NCBI RefSeq assembly: GCF_900176385.1
Contig: NZ_FWXN01000011.1
Span: forward strand, 62,001 to 126,000
Reading direction: 5' to 3'
DNA length: 64,000 bases
From: Janibacter indicus
GTDB lineage: Bacteria; Actinomycetota; Actinomycetes; Actinomycetales; Dermatophilaceae
Shown here: one piece after another, positions 1 to 6,584 of the stretch
Layout: each line of letters starts with the position of its first letter
Position numbering within the stretch: position 1 is the first letter of the stretch
Notes under the pieces: model-generated
What the model was told of the DNA's origin: nothing
The model's database searches: none
The model's input: only the letters and a program-made list of their open reading frames with translations
Position numbers and translations under genes: made by a program

Positions 1-1
1 G

Positions 2-202
2 ACGAGCGAAGGGGAGGTCCCCGGCGTCGTCGTGCGGGAGCCGGTGGGGGACAACGGGTTTGGTTACGACCCGATCTTCGTCCCCGACGGAGACACCCGC
101 ACCCTGGCGCAGTACACCGACGTGGAAAAGAACGCGATCAGCCACCGCGGCCGCGCCTTCCGTGCCATGGTCCCGCTGCTGCGCGAGCAGCTCGCTCCCT
201 GA
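2..202 (+). CDS. rdgB: RdgB/HAM1 non-canonical purine NTP pyrophosphatase, 3' fragment
   Basis: This is the last 66 codons of a dITP/XTP pyrophosphatase, which hydrolyses deaminated purine triphosphates (ITP, dITP, XTP) to monophosphates and keeps them out of nucleic acids. The segment GDNGFGYDPIFVP followed by EKNAISHRGRA is the characteristic C-terminal nucleotide-binding region of the HAM1 family. The gene begins before the window, so the N-terminal substrate loop is not visible. It ends in TGA and is followed by about 100 bases without a recognisable gene before the convergent small ORF ending at 308. The family call is firm; only the length is unknown. Confidence 0.93.
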   Translation, partial: TSEGEVPGVVVREPVGDNGFGYDPIFVPDGDTRTLAQYTDVEKNAISHRGRAFRAMVPLLREQLAP

Positions 203-307
203 GGAGGCCGCCCGCGGCCGAGCCTCGAAACCTGCCCGGACCCGCGTCCTGCCTCAAGCGCGGCCGAGGGCCGATCTGGGAGCGTGCCCACGCAAGGACC
301 TGACCAT

Positions 308-607
308 TCAGAGGGGGTCGGTGAACGAGACAGGCGTGTCGGTGGCGTGAGCGTAGGCAATCTCTGAACGAGTGGACTCACCGATGTACCCGCCCGGGTT
401 GACCACGAGCACCCTGTCGGCAAGGTCGATCTTCCGCAGGTGGAGTGCGTCCAGCATGGCCTTCTGGTCGCTCGTGACCTCCCCGTCTATCTCGGCGGGC
501 ATGAGGGCGATCAGTCCCGAGACGGTCAGGTCCCGGTGGGCCCTACGCAGGTCATCTGCGAACCGCATCGAACCGCAGATGCACACGATCTCCGGTTGCT
601 CTGACAC
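308..607 (-). CDS. nucleoside 2-deoxyribosyltransferase-like (DUF4406-type) protein
   Basis: A 99-residue protein with GTG start at 607. It opens with a beta strand and the motif CICGSMRF (residues about 9-16), typical of nucleoside 2-deoxyribosyltransferase-like and DUF4406 proteins that bind nucleotide ligands. A later segment ADRVLVVNPGGYIGESTRSEI (about 63-83) carries the G-x-S/T-x-x-E pattern in which the Glu is the usual catalytic residue of the deoxyribosyltransferase fold. Such short proteins are common in phages and genomic islands. It lies just 3' of tRNA-Leu on the same strand, in DNA with lower GC than the rest of the window. The substrate is unknown; the fold assignment is by motif only. 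Confidence 0.7.
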   Translation of the reverse strand: MSEQPEIVCICGSMRFADDLRRAHRDLTVSGLIALMPAEIDGEVTSDQKAMLDALHLRKIDLADRVLVVNPGGYIGESTRSEIAYAHATDTPVSFTDPL

Positions 608-633
608 GGTCCAGTCCTCCGCTCAAATTCTTG

Positions 634-715
634 TGCCGAAGGCGGGACTTGAACCCGCACGCCCGTGGACACGGCATCCTAAGTGCCGCGCGTCTGCCAA
701 TTCCGCCACTTCGGC
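634..715 (-). tRNA. tRNA-Leu(UAG)
   Basis: An 82-nt class II tRNA on the minus strand. The acceptor stem GCCGAAG pairs with CTTCGGC, the discriminator is A, and the T-arm GCGGGTTCAAGTCCCGC is intact. The anticodon loop reads CTTAGGA, giving anticodon UAG. CCA is not encoded. It sits between two genes of accessory character, and tRNA-Leu genes are common integration sites, but no second copy of its 3' end was found in the window. Confidence 0.95.
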
Positions 716-728
716 TCGGTCGTGCAGT

Positions 729-1202
729 CTAGGCGCTGGTGTAGCGACCCGTCTGTCGGCCGGCGAACGTTTCGGTTGTGGAATGGCAGTTCGGACATAG
801 GTAGCGAACGTTCTCAGGCACGTTGTTCGTCATGTCGCCGTCGATGTGATCAACATGCAACGAGATGGCGTGGCCTTGCCAGTTTCCATCGCACCCGCAC
901 ATCTCGCACTCGTATGGCCGACCGATCTCGTTGAGCGCACGTCGGAGTTGCTCAGGCGTGGTCCGGTTTGCGTCGCGAGGCTTCCGGACGAGGATCTGTG
1001 CCGCCGTCAGTGGAGGTCTCGTGGGAGGCCGACCACGTTGCGTGAAGTGAGACGTGTCCACTTCGAGCTTCTTCAGCATGCGACCTATGTGCGCCTGGGT
1101 GCCTCCGGCTTGTCTCAACCCCAGGTATCTGAGAATCCCCGCGACCGAAGTCGAGTTGGCAGCAGCCTCTTCCAGCAGTTCCTTTGTGTACTTCCTCCCC
1201 AT
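729..1202 (-). CDS. HNH endonuclease
   Basis: A 157-residue protein with an N-terminal helical region (about 1-50) resembling a DNA-binding helix-turn-helix, then a C-terminal HNH nuclease domain. The domain shows CEMCG (about 101), HVDHIDGD (about 120), an Asn in VPENVRYLCPNCHS and the second CPNC pair, that is a zinc-bound beta-beta-alpha metal motif with the catalytic H-N-H residues present. HNH proteins of this size are found free-standing in phages, islands and actinobacterial genomes, where they act as nicking or homing-like nucleases. The base composition is visibly lower in GC (about 55-60%) than flanking core genes, suggesting horizontal acquisition. It is divergent from osmC with very little space between them. 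Confidence 0.85.
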   Translation of the reverse strand: MGRKYTKELLEEAAANSTSVAGILRYLGLRQAGGTQAHIGRMLKKLEVDTSHFTQRGRPPTRPPLTAAQILVRKPRDANRTTPEQLRRALNEIGRPYECEMCGCDGNWQGHAISLHVDHIDGDMTNNVPENVRYLCPNCHSTTETFAGRQTGRYTSA

Positions 1203-1217
1203 GAATGAACTCTAGAG

Positions 1218-1712
1218 TTGACCACCGACAACGATTCTCGCTCAGGGAGGTGCCCGGTCAGCGACCACTCCTTCACCACGACCCTCGCGTGGTCGGGCTC
1301 GACGGGCGTCGGCTACGACGACTACTCCCGCGAGCACGAGCTGACGATGGCGTCGACGGCGACGCGGGCGAGCAGCGACGTCGCCTTCCGGGGCGATGCA
1401 TCCCTGCCCAACCCCGAGCAGCTCCTCGTCGCGGCGGCGAGCAGCTGCCAGATGCTCTCCTTCCTCGCCGTCGCCGCGCGGGCCCGCCTCGACGTCGTCG
1501 ACTACCGGGACGAGGCCGTGGGGGAGATGCCCGAGAGTGAGCGGCCGATGTGGGTGACCCGGATCGTCCTGCGCCCGCACATCACCCTCGGCAGCCCGGC
1601 CCCTCGCGCCAAGGTCGAGCGGCTCGTCGAGGTCGCCCACCGGGAGTGCTTCATCGCGCAGAGCCTGCGCAGCGAGATCGTCCTCGAGCCGACCTTCGTC
1701 GGGCTCGCCTGA
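1218..1712 (+). CDS. OsmC family protein
   Basis: A 164-residue OsmC/Ohr-superfamily protein, whose members reduce organic hydroperoxides using two cysteines. The two expected cysteines are present: Cys77 in ASSCQMLSFL, on the central helix, and Cys144 in HRECFIAQSL. The TTG at 1218 is the only in-frame conventional start that keeps the whole domain. Family proteins of this type usually begin near SDHSF, where this sequence has a GTC codon at 1257 placed 6 bases after GGGAGG, so the true start is doubtful. Only 15 bases separate 1218 from the divergent HNH start, so any promoter must lie inside coding DNA or the real start is downstream. A small hairpin follows the stop. Confidence 0.88.
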   Translation: MTTDNDSRSGRCPVSDHSFTTTLAWSGSTGVGYDDYSREHELTMASTATRASSDVAFRGDASLPNPEQLLVAAASSCQMLSFLAVAARARLDVVDYRDEAVGEMPESERPMWVTRIVLRPHITLGSPAPRAKVERLVEVAHRECFIAQSLRSEIVLEPTFVGLA

Positions 1713-1728
1713 TCCCGAGCGATCGGGA
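1713..1728 (+). terminator. short hairpin after osmC
   Basis: TCCCGA-gcga-TCGGGA immediately follows the osmC stop codon. The stem is only 6 bp and no T-tract follows, so it is a weak terminator candidate, possibly helped by the large palindrome that begins 12 bases later. Confidence 0.4.
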
Positions 1729-1740
1729 GCCGGACCGGCA

Positions 1741-1798
1741 TCAGGTGGTCACCTCGTGCACCATGCCCGTTGGCATGCCGCACCAAGCGACCACCTGA
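1741..1798. repeat. 58-bp interrupted palindrome between convergent osmC and cbiO
   Basis: The outer arms TCAGGTGGTC (1741-1750) and GACCACCTGA (1789-1798) are perfect complements. Inside are GTGC/GCAC (1756-1759/1780-1783) and ATGCC/GGCAT (1763-1767/1772-1776) around a CGTT loop, with symmetric unpaired gaps of 5+5 and 3+3 bases. It could be a bidirectional terminator for the two converging genes, but it lacks a T-tract and differs from the other terminators in the window, so a protein-binding site or a structured RNA is also possible. Confidence 0.75.
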
Positions 1799-1815
1799 CC
1801 GGGTCGAGCCGGCCG

Positions 1816-2574
1816 TCAGCCGCGCTTTCGCCCCGGCACCGACCGCGGGTCGAAGCCGTAGGGCAGCTCCAGCCGATGGGCCGCCATGAGCTCGCCGTCC
1901 GAGAGCACCTCGCGCGTCGCGGCGTCGGCGACCATCCTCCCTTCGGAGAGCACGACCGAGCGCTCGCACAGCTGGAGGGCGTACGGCAGGTCGTGCGTCA
2001 CCATGAGCACCGTGATGTCGAGGCCGTCGACGATCTCGGCGAGCTCGCGACGCGAGGCCGGGTCGAGGTTGCTGCTCGGCTCGTCGAGCACGAGGATCTC
2101 CGGTCGCATCGCGAGCACGGTCGCGACCGCGACGCGCCGCTTCTGCCCGAAGGACAGGTGGTGCGGGGGACGGTCGGCGACGTCGAGCATGCCGACGGCC
2201 GTGAGGGCCTCCTCGACCCGGGCGTCGACCTCGTCCGCAGAGAGCCCGAGGTTGCGCGGGCCGAAGGCCACGTCCTGCGCCACGGTCGTCAGGAAGAGCT
2301 GGTCGTCGGGGTCCTGGAAGACCACCCCGACCCGGCGTCGTACCTCGAGCAGGTGATCGCGCTCGACGGGCAGCCCAGAGACGGAGACCGAGCCGCTGGA
2401 CGGGGTGAGGATCCCGTTGAGGTGGAGCACGAGCGTCGTCTTGCCGGCGCCGTTGGGTCCGAGCAGGGCGACCCGCTCACCGGGGTGGATGTGCAGGTCG
2501 ACCCCGTCGAGCGCCCGGTGCCCGTCGGGGTAGAGGTGGCGCAGGCCGCGCAGGTCGATGACCGGGATGCTCAT
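1816..2574 (-). CDS. cbiO: ECF transporter ATPase, CbiO-type (cobalt/nickel)
   Basis: A 252-residue ABC ATPase that powers the energy-coupling-factor importer encoded by the three upstream genes. It shows Walker A GPNGAGKTT (39-47), a Q-loop Gln at about 87 (VVFQDPDDQ, with the DPDDQ variant typical of ECF ATPases), the signature LSFGQKRRV (140-148; LSFGQ rather than LSGGQ is usual for this group) and Walker B LVLDEPSSNLD (161-171). The start MSIPVIDL was chosen because its ATG overlaps the cbiQ stop by 4 bases (ATGA), implying translational coupling. A longer in-frame extension lies inside cbiQ and is rejected. Cobalt versus nickel cannot be told from the ATPase. Confidence 0.92.
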   Translation of the reverse strand: MSIPVIDLRGLRHLYPDGHRALDGVDLHIHPGERVALLGPNGAGKTTLVLHLNGILTPSSGSVSVSGLPVERDHLLEVRRRVGVVFQDPDDQLFLTTVAQDVAFGPRNLGLSADEVDARVEEALTAVGMLDVADRPPHHLSFGQKRRVAVATVLAMRPEILVLDEPSSNLDPASRRELAEIVDGLDITVLMVTHDLPYALQLCERSVVLSEGRMVADAATREVLSDGELMAAHRLELPYGFDPRSVPGRKRG

Positions 2575-3332
2575 GCGCCCAGCCTCGCAAACGCGAGCAC
2601 GATCGCCGCGCCGAGGGGCAGCAGCATCGCCACTGCCCACGTGGCGCCGGGCACGGGTGTCCGCTCGACGTGGGTCCGCCCGTCGAACCCGCGCGCGAGC
2701 ATCGCGAGGTGCACCCGCTCGCCCCGCTCATAGCTGCGGACGAAGAGCGAGCCCGCGGTGCTCGCGAGCGCCGGCCACGCCCGAAGCCCGCGACCGCTGA
2801 AGCCCCGCGACTCCCGGGCCACCCGCATCGCCCGCAGCTGCCCGGTGACGATGTCGGCGTAGCGAACCATGAAGCCGAGGATGAGCACGAGCTGACCGGG
2901 CAGCCGCAGCCGTGCCAGCCCCGTGACGATGTCGGCCGGCTCGGTCGTCGCGGCGAGCAGCAGCGAGGCGCCGACGCCGAGCGTGCCCTTGGCCAAGAGG
3001 TTCCACGCGCCCCACAGCCCCGCCTCCGACAGCGACAGCGGCCCGACGTCGACCCGCGGCCCCGTCGCGACGAACGGCATGAGCAGCGCGAAGACGACGA
3101 AGGGCACCTCGACGAGCAGTCGCGGGGCCAGGTGCCGCAGCGGGACCCGGCTGGCGAGGACGGCACCCAGCAGGAGCAGTGCCTGCACCCCCAGGGCCCA
3201 GACCGCCTCTCGGGGGGTGAGCACGACCGCGACGACATAGGCGAGGGTCGCGACGATCTTGACGTGCGCCGGCAGCGCGTGCAGCCGCGTGCGCCCGTGG
3301 GTGGTCAGCGCGTGGCCGTGCGGTCCGCCCAC
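2571..3332 (-). CDS. cbiQ: ECF transporter transmembrane protein CbiQ
   Basis: A 253-residue transmembrane (T) component with about five to six hydrophobic segments. The cytoplasmic coupling motif carrying Ala-Arg-Gly appears as MLARGFDGR near residue 219, and the upstream helix contains RESRGFSGRG, the two arginine-bearing helices that dock into the ATPase grooves. The GTG at 3332 gives an N-terminus MGGPHGHALTTHGRTRLHALPAHVK that matches the usual CbiQ beginning. It lies one base after the stop of the preceding PDGLE gene, so the genes are almost abutting. It couples ATP hydrolysis by CbiO to substrate release by CbiM. Confidence 0.9.
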   Translation of the reverse strand: MGGPHGHALTTHGRTRLHALPAHVKIVATLAYVVAVVLTPREAVWALGVQALLLLGAVLASRVPLRHLAPRLLVEVPFVVFALLMPFVATGPRVDVGPLSLSEAGLWGAWNLLAKGTLGVGASLLLAATTEPADIVTGLARLRLPGQLVLILGFMVRYADIVTGQLRAMRVARESRGFSGRGLRAWPALASTAGSLFVRSYERGERVHLAMLARGFDGRTHVERTPVPGATWAVAMLLPLGAAIVLAFARLGA

Positions 3333-3333
3333 G

Positions 3334-3633
3334 TCAGTCGCGGCGGCGGACCAGCCGCAGCACGAGCCACATGACGGCGCCGGTGAGCGCGACGCCCACG
3401 ATGCCCGCGACCGGACCCGACAGGGCGCCGCCCACCCCCTTCGTCTCGTAGTCGGCGAAGGGGGAGCCGGCCGCGCCGTGGTCACCGGCGGCGTCGGCGA
3501 AACCAAGGGTCTCGGCGACGTGCTCGAGGCCGTCGGGGTGCCCGGAGGCCCAGGTGCTCACCACGGCAGCGAGGAGCAGGCAGACCACGAGACCGCCGAC
3601 GACGAGGGTGCGGGTCGAGATGCACGACCTCAT
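3334..3633 (-). CDS. PDGLE-domain protein (CbiN-like ECF accessory subunit)
   Basis: A 99-residue protein with two transmembrane segments (about 8-25 and 72-93) flanking an extracytoplasmic loop that contains the diagnostic sequence HPDGLEHVAE (about 32). PDGLE proteins replace or resemble CbiN, the small subunit that aids metal loading of CbiM. Its ATG overlaps the cbiM stop (ATGA), and it is followed one base later by cbiQ, so cbiM-PDGLE-cbiQ-cbiO forms one operon. The coding sequence contains two copies of the dispersed CGAAGGGG motif in inverted orientation (3436 and 3456), which could form a hairpin within the message. Confidence 0.87.
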   Translation of the reverse strand: MRSCISTRTLVVGGLVVCLLLAAVVSTWASGHPDGLEHVAETLGFADAAGDHGAAGSPFADYETKGVGGALSGPVAGIVGVALTGAVMWLVLRLVRRRD

Positions 3634-4316
3634 CGGACGACCACCGCCTCGACGTCCGCGCCACCCCGGGGCAGGTGCTCGGCGCCGCGCACGAGATCGG
3701 GTCGCACCCCCACGACGGCCGAGACGACGAGGCCGGTGATGACCGCCTCCCCGATGCCGATGAGCAGGTGCCAGCTCACCATGGCGGTGAGGAGGGCGCC
3801 TCCGTCGACGGGCGCGGTGCCGCCGAGCGTGAAGAGCCCGGCGAAGACCACCGCGGACGAGGGTACGGACACGAAGGCGCCGATCGCGGCGGCCACGGGG
3901 ATGCTGGCCGGCCGCGCCGGCAGGAGGCGTCGCGCGAGGACGAAGACGACCCAGCCGACCCACACGCCGACGAGCGCCATGAGTGTGACGTTGGTTCCGA
4001 GGGCGGTGAGGCCGCCGTCAGCGAAGACGAGCGCCTGGACGAGCAGGACGACGGTGATGCACAGGGTGGCGGTCCACGGTCCCACGAGGACTGCCGCGAG
4101 TGCACCGCCGAGGAGGTGGCCGGAGGTGCCGCCGGCGACGGGGAAATTCAGCATCTGGGCGGCGAAGACGAAGGTGGCGACGAGACCGGCGAGCGGGGCC
4201 ACCCGGTCGTCGAGATCGCTCGGGGTTCGTCGCAGCGCTAGGGCCACCCCCGCGATCGCCACACCCCCCGTGGCGAGGGAGGTCGGAGCATCGAGGAAAG
4301 CATCGGGCACGTGCAT
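3630..4316 (-). CDS. cbiM: ECF transporter substrate-binding protein CbiM
   Basis: A 228-residue integral membrane S-component for Co2+ or Ni2+. The N-terminus is MHVPDAFLD; in CbiM/NikM proteins the amino group of Met1 and the side chain of His2 coordinate the metal, so this ATG start is functionally fixed. Further conserved elements are AAQMLNFPVAGGTSGHLLGG (about 51-71), which contributes a second metal-site His, and a C-terminal helix with SWHLLIGIGEA. It is the first gene of the operon. No B12 riboswitch fits into the 83 bases upstream, but an inverted repeat lies directly before the start codon. Confidence 0.93.
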   Translation of the reverse strand: MHVPDAFLDAPTSLATGGVAIAGVALALRRTPSDLDDRVAPLAGLVATFVFAAQMLNFPVAGGTSGHLLGGALAAVLVGPWTATLCITVVLLVQALVFADGGLTALGTNVTLMALVGVWVGWVVFVLARRLLPARPASIPVAAAIGAFVSVPSSAVVFAGLFTLGGTAPVDGGALLTAMVSWHLLIGIGEAVITGLVVSAVVGVRPDLVRGAEHLPRGGADVEAVVVR

Positions 4317-4318
4317 AG

Positions 4319-4334
4319 GTCACTCCTACGTGAC
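4319..4334. promoter_or_regulatory. inverted repeat upstream of cbiM
   Basis: GTCAC-tcctac-GTGAC lies 3-18 bases upstream of the cbiM start, inside the 83-bp divergent region between cbiM and bcp. Its position would block transcription or translation initiation of the metal importer, so it is a candidate operator for a metal-responsive repressor. The arms are only 5 bp and the regulator is unknown. Confidence 0.35.
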
Positions 4335-4399
4335 TCTGCCCCTGGGAGGATAGGTTGGGGTGACCATACTGCATTCCGCCGAGACAGGAGATGCGATCC

Positions 4400-4870
4400 G
4401 TGGGCGAGAGACTCACCCCGGGCGATGCAGCCCCCGACTTCACCCTCCCTGACGACACCGGCGCGCAGGTCACGCTGAGCGACCTGCGCGGCAAGCGCGT
4501 CATCGTCTACTTCTACCCGGCGGCGATGACCCCCGGGTGCACCAAGCAGGCCTGCGACTTCAGCGACTCCCTCGAGGCGCTCCGGGCCGCCGACACCGAG
4601 GTCGTCGGCATCTCGCCCGACAGCCCCGACAAGCTGGCCCGCTTCCGCGAGCGCGACGGGCTGACCATCACCCTCCTCTCCGACGCGGACAAGTCGGTGA
4701 TGACGGCCTGGGGCGCTTATGGTGAGAAGAAGTTGTACGGCAAGGTCGTCGAGGGAGTGATTCGCTCGACGATCGTCGTCGGACCCGATGGCGTGGTCAC
4801 CCACGCCCAGTACAACGTCAAGGCGACGGGCCACGTGGCCCGTATCCGCCGCGACCTCGGCATCGAGTAG
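4400..4870 (+). CDS. bcp: thioredoxin-dependent peroxiredoxin, BCP type
   Basis: A 156-residue peroxiredoxin Q/BCP that reduces hydroperoxides with electrons from thioredoxin. The active site is MTPGCTKQACDF: peroxidatic Cys47, with the resolving Cys52 five residues later, the pattern of atypical 2-Cys BCP enzymes. The GTG at 4400 is preferred over the ATG at 4391 because AGGAG (4386-4390) stands 9 bases before it, while it directly abuts the ATG. It is divergent from the cbiM operon and followed 13 bases later by a DUF3618 gene, probably cotranscribed. Confidence 0.93.
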   Translation: MGERLTPGDAAPDFTLPDDTGAQVTLSDLRGKRVIVYFYPAAMTPGCTKQACDFSDSLEALRAADTEVVGISPDSPDKLARFRERDGLTITLLSDADKSVMTAWGAYGEKKLYGKVVEGVIRSTIVVGPDGVVTHAQYNVKATGHVARIRRDLGIE

Positions 4871-4883
4871 GACAGGACCCCAC

Positions 4884-5186
4884 GTGAGCAATGACAACCC
4901 GAGCATGACCAAGCTCGAGAACGACATCATCACGACCCGAGACCGACTGGCCCAGACGATCGACGAGCTGACGGTCCGCGCGGCGCCCAAGAACGTCGTC
5001 GCCCGGCAGAAGGCGCAGGCCAGGGCCTCCTTCGCCCAGGCGACCCGGACCGAGTCCGGTGAGCTGCGCATGGACCGCGTGGCCATCGCGGCCGCCGCAG
5101 TCGTCGGTCTCGTCGTGCTCAAGGCGATCTCCACCAGCCGCAAGCACAAGAAGTGGGAGCGCCAGCGCGCCAAGCGCTCCTGGTGA
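4884..5186 (+). CDS. DUF3618 family protein
   Basis: A 100-residue protein with GTG start preceded by GGACAGG. The N-terminal part KLENDIITTRDRLAQTIDEL (about 10-29) is the conserved DUF3618 helix. It is followed by a basic linker and one transmembrane segment (VAIAAAAVVGLVVLKAI, about 64-80), ending in a very basic cytosolic tail KHKKWERQRAKRSW. The function of this family is not established; it is widespread in actinobacteria as a small membrane-anchored protein. It lies 13 bases after bcp, and a strong terminator follows. Confidence 0.85.
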   Translation: MSNDNPSMTKLENDIITTRDRLAQTIDELTVRAAPKNVVARQKAQARASFAQATRTESGELRMDRVAIAAAAVVGLVVLKAISTSRKHKKWERQRAKRSW

Positions 5187-5200
5187 GCCCCGCACCGCCT

Positions 5201-5236
5201 CGAAGGGGGTCGCACCAGCGGGTGCGGCCCCCTTCG
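5201..5236. terminator. terminator built from inverted CGAAGGGGG copies
   Basis: CGAAGGGGGTCGCACC (5201-5216) pairs with GGTGCGGCCCCCTTCG (5221-5236) with one mismatch, followed by TC. The two ends of the stem are the dispersed octamer and its complement. It ends the bcp-DUF3618 transcript. Confidence 0.85.
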
Positions 5237-5330
5237 TCATGCCCGGCCGGGCGCCTCGTCAGGCCCCGGCAGCCCTGTCGCGGAGTCGATTTCGTCCCTG
5301 CGTCATCGTGGTGCTAATGTTTCTCCTCGC

Positions 5331-5403
<73 letters not shown>

Positions 5404-5409
5404 CAGTGT

Positions 5410-5436
5410 CGAAGGCCCGGTTTTCCGGGCCTTTCG
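5410..5436 (+). terminator. terminator of tRNA-Lys
   Basis: AAGGCCCGG (5412-5420) and CCGGGCCTT (5425-5433) form a 9-bp stem with a TTTT loop. The trailing TTCGCATGTCCGG is repeated exactly after the tRNA-His terminator at 6581. Confidence 0.8.
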
Positions 5437-5462
5437 CATGTCCGGGACCGGTTGTCCCGTCG

Positions 5463-5505
5463 ACGACGCAGGGCCCCACCGCGATGCGGTGGGGCCCTGC
5501 GTCGT
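5463..5505. terminator. long perfect hairpin at the 3' end of copC
   Basis: A 20-bp perfect stem (5463-5482 with 5486-5505) around a GAT loop; the core reads GACGCAGGGCCCC. It faces copC (minus) and also lies after tRNA-Lys (plus), so it may be bidirectional. A close relative of the same stem occurs at 55845-55884. Confidence 0.85.
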
Positions 5506-5521
5506 GTCGGCCGGGAGCGGG

Positions 5522-6373
5522 TCAGCCGCGCCACTCCTCGAGGTCGACGTGCTCGTCCTCCTCGGTGTCGCGCCGGCCGCGCAGGGCCAGCCCGATGCCC
5601 GCGAGGACCACGAGGACGGCACCGATGATCGCGGCCCAGCCCCAGGCGGGGAAGCCGCCGCTGCTCGAGGTGTCGTCGCCCTCGACGGGCGCCGCGGTGT
5701 CGCTGGACGTGCTCGAGCCCTCACCGCTCGGCTCGGTCTCGCCGTCACCGGAGGTGCTCGAAGAGCTGCTGGAGCTCGAGGTGCTCGTCGACGACGGCTC
5801 GCTCGTCGAGGAGCTCGGGGCGCTCGTGCTCGTCGGAGCCGAGGTCGTGGACTCGCTCGGGGGCGGCGGGGTGGTCGCGCTCGAGCTGGGGGAGTCGCTC
5901 GTCGCGCCCCCACCCGAGGTCGTGGTCTCGCTGGAGCCGTCGTCACCGGCGCCGGTGTCACCACCGGGCGGGGCGTAGGTGAAGGAGAGGGACCCGCTGA
6001 TGGGGTGCCCGTCGGCGCTCACGACCTTGTAGGTGACGGTGTAGGAGCCGGACTTCAGCGAGGACTTGATCGGCTGGTAGACGGTGTTGCCCTCGATCTC
6101 GAGGTCCCCGTCGGTGACGTCGGTCGACCCGCTCTTGACGCTCACCTGGTTGAGCCCGTCCTTGATCGGCTCGTTGAAGCGCAGCATGATCTCCGGCGGC
6201 GTGGCCGTGAGCGTCGAACCGTCCTTGGGGCTCGAGGCCTCCAGCCGCGCGTGCGCTGCGGCGGGGGAAGCCAGGGTGACCATCGTCGCGAGCATCGCTG
6301 CGAGAGCGAGGATCGCGGTCGTGCCACGGGCGAAGGGGGGTGCGGTCCGGGGTGTCGTCGTCACCTGACCCAT
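5522..6373 (-). CDS. CopC-domain copper-resistance-type exported protein
   Basis: A 283-residue exported protein. A signal peptide (about 1-40, ending SPAAA) is followed by HARLEASSPKDGSTL, where the His after cleavage is the N-terminal copper ligand of CopC/YobA domains. A second conserved ligand region is SADGHPISGSLSFTYAP (about 119-135). Residues about 137-235 are a low-complexity linker very rich in Ser, Thr and Glu, then come a C-terminal transmembrane helix (about 243-266) and an acidic tail. It probably binds Cu on the outer face of the membrane. The Ser/Thr stretch includes a run of nine serines; the linker probably spans the peptidoglycan. No CopD partner is adjacent. Confidence 0.9.
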   Translation of the reverse strand: MGQVTTTPRTAPPFARGTTAILALAAMLATMVTLASPAAAHARLEASSPKDGSTLTATPPEIMLRFNEPIKDGLNQVSVKSGSTDVTDGDLEIEGNTVYQPIKSSLKSGSYTVTYKVVSADGHPISGSLSFTYAPPGGDTGAGDDGSSETTTSGGGATSDSPSSSATTPPPPSESTTSAPTSTSAPSSSTSEPSSTSTSSSSSSSSTSGDGETEPSGEGSSTSSDTAAPVEGDDTSSSGGFPAWGWAAIIGAVLVVLAGIGLALRGRRDTEEDEHVDLEEWRG

Positions 6374-6472
6374 CGTGCCCGATGTGCCTGCGCGGTCGCT
6401 GGAGGTGGGTGGTCATGAGCACCCTCCGAGAGCAGGTACGATGGTCCGCGCTGCCTGAGACAGGCGGTACAT

Positions 6473-6549
6473 GGTGGGTATAGCTCAGCTGGTAGAGCAC
6501 CGCGTTGTGGTCGCGGGTGTCGCGGGTTCAAGTCCCGTTACTCACCCCA
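6473..6549 (+). tRNA. tRNA-His(GUG), CCA encoded
   Basis: Acceptor GTGGGTA/TACTCAC (one G-U pair), with the extra G(-1) at 6473 opposite C73 that identifies tRNA-His. The anticodon loop reads TTGTGGT, giving GUG, and the T-arm GCGGGTTCAAGTCCCGT is present. CCA is encoded at 6547-6549. Confidence 0.95.
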
Positions 6550-6554
6550 GCAGT

Positions 6555-6584
6555 CGAACGGCCCCGGGCAACCGGGGCCGTTCG
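6555..6584 (+). terminator. terminator of tRNA-His
   Basis: CGAACGGCCCCGG (6555-6567) pairs perfectly with CCGGGGCCGTTCG (6572-6584), loop of 4. The following TTCGCATGTCCGG segment is identical to that after the tRNA-Lys terminator. Confidence 0.85.

Noticed and set aside
308-1202. integrated mobile element at tRNA-Leu
   Set aside because: No integrase, no duplicated tRNA end and only two small genes; reported as an accessory patch instead.
4317-4399. cobalamin or NiCo riboswitch upstream of cbiM
   Set aside because: Only about 80 bases between divergent genes and no B12-box or NiCo four-way junction pattern seen.
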